The translations under genes were made by a program, and so were the position numbers. Positions 1-5,257 of a stretch of DNA of 6,530 nt are shown here, piece by piece (within the stretch, counting starts at the first letter, position 1; each line of letters begins with the position of its first letter). The DNA lies in NCBI GenBank assembly GCA_027081375.1, contig JALWKR010000074.1, positions 1 through 6,530 on the forward strand, written 5' to 3'. The notes beneath the pieces were generated by a model. The model saw only the letters and a program-made list of their open reading frames with translations, was not told the DNA's origin and did no database searches. Source of the DNA: Persephonella sp. (GTDB taxonomy: Bacteria; Aquificota; Aquificia; Aquificales; Hydrogenothermaceae).

Positions 1-470
1 TCTTCTAAAGCTACAGTATCAGGTGTTTCTATTTCTGGAATGGCTGTATCAGGTGTACCATCATTATCTGTATCAGATAGATACAGGTCAATTTTACCAT
101 TTCCTTTAACATATATAGCGTTTTTTCCATCTCTTCTAACAAAGACAACAGGATCAAGATTTTTGTCATAGATAACAAAAGCATACTTTTTGTCCTTAAT
201 TAGCTTTAGCTCATAGTATCCATTATTATCAATTTCTCCAGACACATAAACAGGTTTACCTTTTACAAAGGTAGCTGCAACAATATAGGAAAGTTCAATT
301 CCGTCTACCTGTAAACCTGTAGGACTAGGTGCAGATGTGGAAACATTTCCATCAACAGTTGCATACTGAAGACCGCCTTGGGTAGTACTTGACGTGCCAC
401 CACCGCCGCCACCACATGAAACAAAAAGAGCAGCAGCAGCAATAGCCCCTGCCATAAGCTTTGATTTCAT
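1..470 (-). CDS. Putative secreted lipoprotein, N-terminal part (3' end outside window)
   Basis: The frame is open from the ATG at 470 to the window edge, giving 156 codons with no stop. GGAGGT at 477-482 lies 6 nt upstream, a strong ribosome binding site. The N-terminus is a lipoprotein signal: MKSK, then an Ala-rich hydrophobic stretch (residues 6-17), then LFVSC with the lipidated Cys at 19, followed by six Gly and a Ser/Thr linker. Residues about 37-130 alternate short hydrophobic strands with GYYELKLIKDKKYAFVIYD, resembling carboxypeptidase-regulatory-like or other Ig-like beta folds. That resemblance is by pattern only. DTDNDG at 133-138 looks like a DxDxDG calcium loop of the thrombospondin type 3 or dockerin kind, followed by Pro-Asp-Thr repeats. 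The product is probably anchored in the outer membrane facing the periplasm or exterior. Its function is unknown. Confidence 0.85.
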   Translation of the reverse strand, partial: MKSKLMAGAIAAAALFVSCGGGGGGTSSTTQGGLQYATVDGNVSTSAPSPTGLQVDGIELSYIVAATFVKGKPVYVSGEIDNNGYYELKLIKDKKYAFVIYDKNLDPVVFVRRDGKNAIYVKGNGKIDLYLSDTDNDGTPDTAIPEIETPDTVALE

Positions 471-570
471 AACTAAACCTCCAAAGAGTTTTTTTTGTTT
501 ATACAGTGCAAGGGCTATGCCTTTTAAATTTTATTGTTTATCAATTACTTACTTGAATAGGTAAAAGCAT
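471..570 (-). promoter_or_regulatory. Leader and possible promoter of the lipoprotein gene
   Basis: Read on the minus strand, TATAAA (503 down to 498) could be a -10 box, giving a transcript start near 491 and a short leader carrying the GGAGGT ribosome binding site. No convincing -35 box lies 17 nt upstream; TTGATA at 544-539 is too far for this -10. The stretch holds no open frame of interest. The promoter call is weak because the region is AT-rich and TATA-like hexamers occur by chance. Confidence 0.3.
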
Positions 571-573
571 ATA

Positions 574-588
574 GTATCAAATTGATAC
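574..588. repeat. Palindrome GTATC-N5-GATAC upstream of the nucleotidyltransferase gene
   Basis: GTATCAA-A-TTGATAC is a perfect 7-bp inverted repeat around one central base. It lies about 110 nt before the nucleotidyltransferase start and 104 nt before the divergent lipoprotein start. The size, symmetry and position suit a dimeric repressor operator. No binding protein can be named from the sequence. Confidence 0.5.
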
Positions 589-638
589 ACTTAAATTCAG
601 TAAAAGAAATTTTAAGTTAGAAACCTATGGCAAATAGA

Positions 639-655
639 GATACAAACTTTGTATC
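639..655. repeat. Palindrome GATACAAA-C-TTTGTATC, probable operator
   Basis: This is a perfect 8-bp inverted repeat around one central base, 40 nt upstream of the ATG of the nucleotidyltransferase gene. It uses the same GATAC/GTATC pentamers as the palindrome at 574-588 but in the opposite arrangement; the two centres are 66 bp apart. The position suits an operator or regulator site over the promoter of the downstream gene pair. Autoregulation by the pair is an inference based on how toxin-antitoxin operons usually behave. Confidence 0.5.
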
Positions 656-695
656 TTTAATAAAAGAAAAAATTAATTAAAACTTGAAGTATAAA

Positions 696-1232
696 ATGAA
701 AGACTTACATATAAAAACTATAGAAAAAATCTTAAAAGAGTTTGTTAAAGATAGTGGCAAACAGCTAGAATTAATTTTGATTGGTGGTCTTGCTTTACAG
801 CTTTATGGATTAGAAAATAGAGCAACCATAGATATAGATGCTGAAGTAGAGAAAGGAGATTTATTTGAACTCTACAACTATTTAAAAGAAAAAGGAGTTC
901 CAGCATATTTAAGTGAAAATATTTCTGGATGGTCTGTTATTTCCATGCCTAAGGGTTATAGAGAAAGAGCAAAAGTTGTAATTCAGGATAAAAACTTAGT
1001 CATAAAGATTTTAGATCCTTATGATTTTGTGATTGCTAAATTGAGAAGAGGAACTCAGGAAGATTTTGAAGATGCTTTTTTTGTAGCAGAAAGGTTTAAT
1101 CTTAATCCTGAAAAAATTTTAGAGTATGGAGAATTGGCAATAAGAAATTCTATAAAAGATACAGCTTTGTTTAATTTTAAAAACAGATTAGATATATTCA
1201 TTAAAAAGTTAGAAGAGGAAAAGCAAAGTTGA
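696..1232 (+). CDS. DUF6036/AbiEii-like nucleotidyltransferase family protein
   Basis: This is a 178-residue cytoplasmic protein with no signal or membrane segment. The fold marker is LILIGGLALQLYG with the Gly-Gly pair at 30-31, followed by R42-x-T44-x-D46-x-D48, the RxTxDxD motif of MNT/AbiEii-type nucleotidyltransferases whose two Asp bind metal. A later block, DPYDFVIAKL with K115, then D123 and D126, matches the family's C-terminal KL...D..D element. Known relatives are toxins or partners in nucleotidyltransferase toxin-antitoxin and abortive-infection systems that modify tRNA or partner proteins with NTP; activity here is inferred. The start is uncertain: an in-frame TTG at 684 adds four residues but has no ribosome binding site, while the ATG at 696 has only a weak GAAG 6 nt upstream. 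The gene overlaps the next one by 4 nt (TTGA), so the two form an operon. Confidence 0.75.
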   Translation: MKDLHIKTIEKILKEFVKDSGKQLELILIGGLALQLYGLENRATIDIDAEVEKGDLFELYNYLKEKGVPAYLSENISGWSVISMPKGYRERAKVVIQDKNLVIKILDPYDFVIAKLRRGTQEDFEDAFFVAERFNLNPEKILEYGELAIRNSIKDTALFNFKNRLDIFIKKLEEEKQS

Positions 1233-1519
1233 AATTAAAAATAATTCCTGCTTTTACAGGAAAAGAATACTTATCTATAGATGAAATTTTAAAGGATAAA
1301 AAAGCAAAAAAACTCCTATGGGCTGAGATTTTGTTTAATGATGAGATAGACTGGGAAAAGTATAAGGAAAAAATAAAGGAGGATTATAAACAAGCAGCTG
1401 TTTTTTACACAAATTTTAAATATCTATTTAAAAACAGAAAGCCACTACCAGAAATAAAGGAGAGGGTGGACGAAAGAAAAATTAGAAGATTTGAGGAGAT
1501 TTATAGATTTCTTAGTTAA
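1229..1519 (+). CDS. Small charged protein of unknown function, coupled to the nucleotidyltransferase
   Basis: I do not recognise this 96-residue protein. It is rich in Lys, Glu, Ile and Tyr, lacks Cys and His entirely, and has no signal or membrane segment. Predicted helices fill residues about 16-31, 40-67 and 73-95. The absence of His excludes a HEPN RxxxxH nuclease, the usual partner of MNT nucleotidyltransferases. The start is TTG in a TTGA overlap with the upstream stop; GAGGA at 1215-1219, 9 nt upstream and inside the previous gene, serves as ribosome binding site, so translation is coupled. The tight coupling suggests it binds the nucleotidyltransferase, perhaps as antitoxin or specificity subunit; that is inference from context alone. 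It ends 4 nt before the convergent HNH gene. Confidence 0.75.
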   Translation: MKLKIIPAFTGKEYLSIDEILKDKKAKKLLWAEILFNDEIDWEKYKEKIKEDYKQAAVFYTNFKYLFKNRKPLPEIKERVDERKIRRFEEIYRFLS

Positions 1520-1523
1520 AAGA

Positions 1524-2081
1524 TCAAATTTTATCTATAATTTCATTTATAAACTTAGATATACTTATACCTTTACCTTTGGCAAGTTTTTCAAGCTTTT
1601 TGTAGTTTTCTTTAGAAAGTTCTATAGTCAATATCTTTCTGTCTTTTAGAATAGAGTATATATAAGGGATAGAAATATTTAAAATTTTAGAAATTTCTTC
1701 AATAGATTTTCCTTGATTTTTAAGTTGTAGTATTTCATCTTTTAACGCTTCTTTTTTAATCTTAGGAATAACTTTAAGATTTTCTACAGAATTATTTTCC
1801 TTATTTCCATCCATATGGATAATTTTCATTTCATCTTCTTTAAAATTCAAAAAATGCTCAGCTACTAACTTGTGAATATATGCTGTTTTGGTTTTGCCTT
1901 TATTAGACAATCTTACAAATAGGTATCCGGAGGGACTTTTGTAAGGTTTTAATCTGTGAGTTTTATAGTTTATCTCTAACAAACCATACTTTAGATTTTT
2001 ATAAACGTATCCTTTATTGCTAACCCCATAGTTTTCAAAATCCCTTATAGGTTTTATTACCTCATCTCCAAACTTATACAT
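1524..2081 (-). CDS. NUMOD4-HNH endonuclease with HTH and C-terminal ribbon-helix-helix-like segment
   Basis: The product is 185 residues from the ATG at 2081. Residues about 8-30 (VIKPIRDFENYGVSNKGYVYK) match the NUMOD4 DNA-binding motif of homing endonucleases. Residues 68-104 match HNH_3: H70 in YIHKLVAEHFL, then H89-M-D-G-N with N97 and N101 in NNSVENLKV. Residues about 113-147 form a helix-turn-helix (GKSIEEISKILNISIPYIYS). Residues 149-185, with TIELS and then LAKGKGISISKFINEII, resemble a CopG/Arc ribbon-helix-helix. It probably nicks or cuts specific DNA as a free-standing homing endonuclease and may also bind its own promoter. An upstream TTG at 2126 would add 15 residues but has no ribosome binding site and lies in an inverted repeat; the ATG has a modest GGTG 6 nt upstream. 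No intron or intein is visible around it. Confidence 0.8.
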   Translation of the reverse strand: MYKFGDEVIKPIRDFENYGVSNKGYVYKNLKYGLLEINYKTHRLKPYKSPSGYLFVRLSNKGKTKTAYIHKLVAEHFLNFKEDEMKIIHMDGNKENNSVENLKVIPKIKKEALKDEILQLKNQGKSIEEISKILNISIPYIYSILKDRKILTIELSKENYKKLEKLAKGKGISISKFINEIIDKI

Positions 2082-2101
2082 TTTTGCACCATTTGGAAAG
2101 A

Positions 2102-2129
2102 TAATTGTTTTTATAATAAAAAACAATTA
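2102..2129. repeat. 11-bp perfect inverted repeat upstream of the HNH gene
   Basis: The arms TAATTGTTTTT (2102-2112) and AAAAACAATTA (2119-2129) pair perfectly across a 6-nt spacer. The repeat sits 21 nt upstream of the HNH gene ATG, so it covers the leader or core promoter of that gene. It could be an operator, or a weak leader hairpin in RNA. The near absence of GC makes it a poor terminator. Confidence 0.5.
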
Positions 2130-2130
2130 A

Positions 2131-2154
2131 TAGATATAATATACATTATATCTA
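2131..2154. repeat. 10-bp perfect inverted repeat next to the previous one
   Basis: The arms TAGATATAAT (2131-2140) and ATTATATCTA (2145-2154) pair perfectly across a 4-nt spacer. One base separates it from the preceding inverted repeat. Both arms contain TATAAT-like hexamers, so promoter elements for the HNH gene or the divergent fusion gene may lie here. An operator for the DNA-binding domains of the HNH protein is possible but unproven. Confidence 0.5.
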
Positions 2155-2221
2155 ATTATCATCCTAAAATCCTAATTGCTTTCATTCAATAATCAAATTA
2201 GATTTATCTTGAAATAAAATG

Positions 2222-2227
2222 GGAGGT
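2222..2227 (+). promoter_or_regulatory. Strong ribosome binding site that fixes a TTG start
   Basis: GGAGGT lies 8 nt before the TTG at 2236. No ATG or GTG nearby fits this spacing, and the protein begins with the family-typical MKAVIMAGG, so the TTG start is secure. The spacer contains the 8-bp palindrome TAGGCCTA. Confidence 0.8.
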
Positions 2228-2235
2228 TAGGCCTA

Positions 2236-4734
2236 TTGAAAGCTGTTATTATGGCAGGTGGGTTTGGAACTCGTATTCAACCTTTAACTAATAGTATCCC
2301 AAAGCCAATGCTCCCAATTATGAATAGACCTATGATGGAGCATATCTTAAAAAAAGTTAAAAGTGCAGGTATTACAGATATTGTTGTGCTTTTATACTTT
2401 AAACCTGAGGTTATTACAGAGTACTTCAAAGATGGTTCTGATTTTGGAGTAAATATAACATATGTTAAACCTGATGATGATTACGGTACAGCTGGAGCTG
2501 TAAAAAAGGCAGAAAAGTATTTAGATGAAACATTTTTAGTTGTTAGTGGAGATTTAGTGACTGATTTTGATTTTAAAGAAATCATAGGATACCATCAGGT
2601 CAAAAATTCTAAACTTACTATTACCTTAACTTCTGTAGAAGACCCTCTTCAGTTTGGAGTTGTTATAACTGATAAAGAGGGAAGAATTCTTAGATTTTTG
2701 GAAAAACCAGGGTGGGGAGAGGTATTTAGTGATACTATAAACACAGGTATATACATAATAGAGCCTGAAATTCTTAAATACATTCCTGAAAATGTTCCTT
2801 TTGATTTTAGTAAAGATCTATTCCCTCTTCTTATGAAACAGGGAATTACTCTTTATGGATACAAAGCAAAAGGGTATTGGAGAGATGTAGGAAATCCTGA
2901 AAGTTACAGGGAAGTGTTTAAAGATATCTTCTCTGGAAAGGTAAAAGTATTTATTCCAGGAGAAAAGATAACAAAAGAAAACGGTGTTATATATGCAGAG
3001 GAAGGTTCAGAAATTCCTGATAATGTCAAAGTAGAAGGTACAGTTGTTCTTGGAAAAAATGTAACTATAAAAGATGATGTTTATCTAAAAAATGTAGTTA
3101 TTGGAGATAGAACAGAAATTGGAAAAGATACCTCTATAAATGATTCTGTTATATGGTGGGAAACAAAGATAGGTGAAAATTGCTTGTTTAATAGCAGTGT
3201 TATTTGTAACAACGTAGAGATAGGAAACAATGTAAAAGCGGAAAAAGGAGTAATAATAGCAGAAAAAACAGAAGTTGAAGATAATGTTGTTTTTGAAAAA
3301 GATGTTATTGTATGGCCTGAAAAGTTTATAGAAGAAGGTTCTATTGTGAGCTCAAATCTCATCTGGGGAGAAAAGTGGAAAAAAACTGTTTTTGAAGGAG
3401 GAAAAGTATCAGGTAGAACAAACATAGAGCTTTCCTGTGAAATGGCTGCAAAACTAGGGGAAACTTTCGGGAGCATTCTTCCAAAAGGAAGTGTTGTCCT
3501 TATGTCTAGAGACTATCACAGGGCATCAAGAATGCTTAAAAGAGCTTTTCTAGGAGGTATTCTCTCTACAGGTATAAATGTTATTGATTTAAAACTTTTA
3601 TCTCCCCCTGTTATGAGATATCTTGTTCAAAATACTAATGCCGTTGCAGGAATTCATTTTAGACAATCTCCTTCAAATCCAACATATACAGAGATACTCT
3701 TCTATGATAACGATGGTATGCCAATAGATACAAATACAGAAAAGTCTTTAGATAGAATTTTCTTTAGAGAGAGATTTAGAAGGGTAAACTTTAATGAGAT
3801 AGGGGAAATTCAAGAACAACATTATTTAAAGGATCAATACAAAGAAAGATTTTTATCTCTTATTGATACTGCAGCAATAAAATCAACAAAGTTTAAAATT
3901 GTTGCAGACGTATTAAACGGTGCTGTTGCAGAAATATATCCAAAACTGCTAAATGAGCTTAGCATAGAGAACATAACCTTAAATGCCTACTTTGATGAAA
4001 GAAAATTAGCTAATATTCCTGTTTTACAAAAGACAGCTATAGATAATGTGGCAAAAATTGTTAAAACATTAGATATGGACGCTGGATTTGTTCTTTTCCC
4101 TAGCGGACATAAACTAAAGCTTTTAGCAGATACAGGAGAAAATATACTTAATCACAAAGCTCTTTTATTAATTCTTCTTCTCATAGATAAAACAGTTGAT
4201 AAACAGGTAAAAGTTTATCTTCCTGTTTCAGCTCCTGATGTATTAGATGAACTTTTTGAAAATATAATTGTTGAAAGGGGAAAGACTACAAGTCTGAAAG
4301 CTAACTTTTTAAAGGATTATTATTTCTTTGGAAACATTCAGGGTAATTACACCTTCACAGAATTATCTTTTGCTCCAGATAGTATGTTTACAAGTATTAA
4401 AGTGCTGGAAATGTTAGCAAAAACAGGAGAAAAGATATCATCTGTTTTAAATCAAATTCCTGATTACTTCTTTAAACATATTGTTATTGGTTGTCCTACT
4501 AATATGAAAGGAAAAATGATGAGAAAATTTACAGAAGAAGCTATGGATAAGGAAGCTTCATTTATAGATGGAGTAAAAATATTTGAAGGTGGAAAAAACT
4601 GGGTTCTCATGATACCTGACCAATACGAAGATACTATACATCTTTACATACAAGCTGAAAATGAAGAAAAAGGAAAGGAACTTATAAAAGTTTATACAGA
4701 GAAAATAAATAGATGGTTACAGGAAAAAGAATAA
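2236..4734 (+). CDS. Sugar-1-phosphate nucleotidyltransferase / phosphohexomutase-like fusion
   Basis: This 832-residue cytoplasmic protein has three parts. Residues 1-235 are an NTP_transferase domain with AGGFGTRIQPLT (7-18), PKPMLPI with K23, GTAGAVK (84-90), SGD (104-106, metal Asp), FLEKP (154-158) and RDVG (216-219). Residues about 255-375 carry left-handed beta-helix hexapeptides such as VVIGDRTEIGKDTSI. Residues about 384-832 follow the phosphohexomutase fold, but its active-site loops are altered. The serine loop reads GIHFRQSPSNP (472-482) instead of TASHNP, the DxDxDR metal loop is absent near 615-630, the GEESGH sugar loop is GNIQGN (699-704), and the phosphate loop reads MIPDQYEDT. 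Close relatives are annotated mannose-1-phosphate guanylyltransferase/phosphomannomutase. The likely reaction is NTP plus hexose-1-phosphate to NDP-hexose for cell-surface glycans; the choice of mannose or glucose cannot be read here. The gene stands alone, with a terminator directly after it. Confidence 0.9.
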   Translation: MKAVIMAGGFGTRIQPLTNSIPKPMLPIMNRPMMEHILKKVKSAGITDIVVLLYFKPEVITEYFKDGSDFGVNITYVKPDDDYGTAGAVKKAEKYLDETFLVVSGDLVTDFDFKEIIGYHQVKNSKLTITLTSVEDPLQFGVVITDKEGRILRFLEKPGWGEVFSDTINTGIYIIEPEILKYIPENVPFDFSKDLFPLLMKQGITLYGYKAKGYWRDVGNPESYREVFKDIFSGKVKVFIPGEKITKENGVIYAEEGSEIPDNVKVEGTVVLGKNVTIKDDVYLKNVVIGDRTEIGKDTSINDSVIWWETKIGENCLFNSSVICNNVEIGNNVKAEKGVIIAEKTEVEDNVVFEKDVIVWPEKFIEEGSIVSSNLIWGEKWKKTVFEGGKVSGRTNIELSCEMAAKLGETFGSILPKGSVVLMSRDYHRASRMLKRAFLGGILSTGINVIDLKLLSPPVMRYLVQNTNAVAGIHFRQSPSNPTYTEILFYDNDGMPIDTNTEKSLDRIFFRERFRRVNFNEIGEIQEQHYLKDQYKERFLSLIDTAAIKSTKFKIVADVLNGAVAEIYPKLLNELSIENITLNAYFDERKLANIPVLQKTAIDNVAKIVKTLDMDAGFVLFPSGHKLKLLADTGENILNHKALLLILLLIDKTVDKQVKVYLPVSAPDVLDELFENIIVERGKTTSLKANFLKDYYFFGNIQGNYTFTELSFAPDSMFTSIKVLEMLAKTGEKISSVLNQIPDYFFKHIVIGCPTNMKGKMMRKFTEEAMDKEASFIDGVKIFEGGKNWVLMIPDQYEDTIHLYIQAENEEKGKELIKVYTEKINRWLQEKE

Positions 4735-4759
4735 AAGGAGCCTTAAAGGCTCCTTTTTT
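4733..4759. terminator. Bidirectional rho-independent terminator between convergent genes
   Basis: The hairpin has arms AAAAGGAGCC (4733-4742) and GGCTCCTTTT (4748-4757) around the loop TTAAA, with a T6 run at 4754-4759 on the plus strand. The arm begins inside the stop codon of the fusion gene. On the minus strand the same hairpin ends in TTTT and lies just past the superoxide reductase stop, so it can serve both genes. Confidence 0.9.
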
Positions 4760-4763
4760 ATAT

Positions 4764-5171
4764 TTACGCTCCTGCAGGAGCTTCAGCTTCTTGAACTTCT
4801 ACTTCTACAACTGGTCCTTGCCAGAGACCGTGCTTTGTGCAGTAGCTCATAGCTTGAAGTTTGAGTTTGTTTTTAGTTGGAACAATATAGAAGTCAACTT
4901 CTGCTTGAGAACATTGGTTTCCTTGAACACCAGGTACAAAAGTAGCCTGTCCTAAGAATGTATCTCCATCCCAGAGTTGAACCCAAGCAATATAGTGGTC
5001 AAAATCATCAGGGTGGCAGTATTCTTCCCCAACTTTTACTTTAACTTTCAATTTTTGTCCTTTTACAGCTTCTCCTTCTACATGAACAAAAGGAGAGTGT
5101 CTGTCAATAAAATCTCTTTTAGCTTCTTTGTCTAAAGTAGAAATATCTACATACTCATTAATTTTTGGCAT
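4764..5171 (-). CDS. Superoxide reductase, one-iron (neelaredoxin) class
   Basis: This 135-residue cytoplasmic enzyme reduces superoxide to hydrogen peroxide without making oxygen, usually taking electrons from rubredoxin. The Fe(His)4(Cys) site is complete: H25 in DRHSPF, H53 and H59 in CHPDDFDHYIAW, and C111 and H114 in SYCTKHGLW. There is no N-terminal desulforedoxin domain, which places it in the one-iron class. The usual EKHVP loop reads D23-R24-H25-S-P, with Glu changed to Asp and the catalytic-loop Lys to Arg. An extra Cys52 flanks H53, and the C-terminus is an acidic, Ala-rich tail. The ATG at 5171 is chosen because GGAGGT sits 7 nt upstream; an earlier in-frame ATG at 5186 overlaps that site and lacks its own. 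The gene diverges from the DUF4838 gene and converges on the fusion gene. Confidence 0.9.
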   Translation of the reverse strand: MPKINEYVDISTLDKEAKRDFIDRHSPFVHVEGEAVKGQKLKVKVKVGEEYCHPDDFDHYIAWVQLWDGDTFLGQATFVPGVQGNQCSQAEVDFYIVPTKNKLKLQAMSYCTKHGLWQGPVVEVEVQEAEAPAGA

Positions 5172-5203
5172 TGTGCCTACCTCCATTTATTTTTTATAAT
5201 TTC

Positions 5204-5209
5204 ATATTA
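5204..5209 (-). promoter_or_regulatory. Candidate -10 box of the superoxide reductase gene
   Basis: On the minus strand TAATAT would start transcription near 5197, leaving a leader of about 25 nt with the GGAGGT site. That start would put the CRP/FNR-like palindrome at about -41.5, the position typical of class II activators. No good -35 box is visible, which agrees with an activator-dependent promoter. Other TATA-like hexamers occur in this AT-rich spacer. Confidence 0.3.
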
Positions 5210-5230
5210 AGTTTATATAAGATTTTCTAA

Positions 5231-5246
5231 AATGATTTTTATCACA
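5231..5246. promoter_or_regulatory. CRP/FNR-family-like binding site in the divergent spacer
   Basis: AATGATTTTTATCACA contains the perfect core TGAT-N4-ATCA, the symmetry used by FNR (TTGAT-N4-ATCAA) and CRP (TGTGA-N6-TCACA). It lies 12 nt before the DUF4838 start and about 67 nt before the superoxide reductase start. It fits activation of the reductase gene and possible repression of the DUF4838 gene. The regulator itself is not in this window. Confidence 0.4.
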
Positions 5247-5257
5247 CGGGGGAGGAC

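Noticed and set aside
696..1519. Classical MNT-HEPN pair
   Set aside because: The second protein contains no His, so the HEPN RxxxxH active site cannot be present.
2082..2126. TTG start at 2126 extending the HNH protein by 15 residues
   Set aside because: No ribosome binding site precedes it, the added residues match no domain, and the codon lies in the arm of an inverted repeat that looks regulatory.
2161..2176. Tandem 8-mers ATCCTAAA and ATCCTAAT
   Set aside because: Only two imperfect copies exist in AT-rich spacer; too short to support a function.
2228..2235. Palindrome TAGGCCTA between ribosome binding site and TTG start
   Set aside because: An 8-bp palindrome is expected by chance, and its position would hinder translation if it were a bound operator.
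3081..3476. Minus-strand open frame of 131 codons
   Set aside because: It lies antisense inside the well-supported fusion gene, has no ribosome binding site and gives a Ser/Phe/Thr-rich product typical of an antisense shadow.
4713..4955. Plus-strand open frame of 80 codons
   Set aside because: It overlaps the end of the fusion gene, runs through the terminator hairpin and is antisense to the superoxide reductase.
5172..5186. Earlier ATG of the superoxide reductase at 5186
   Set aside because: This ATG overlaps the GGAGGT that serves the ATG at 5171, and it has no upstream site of its own.
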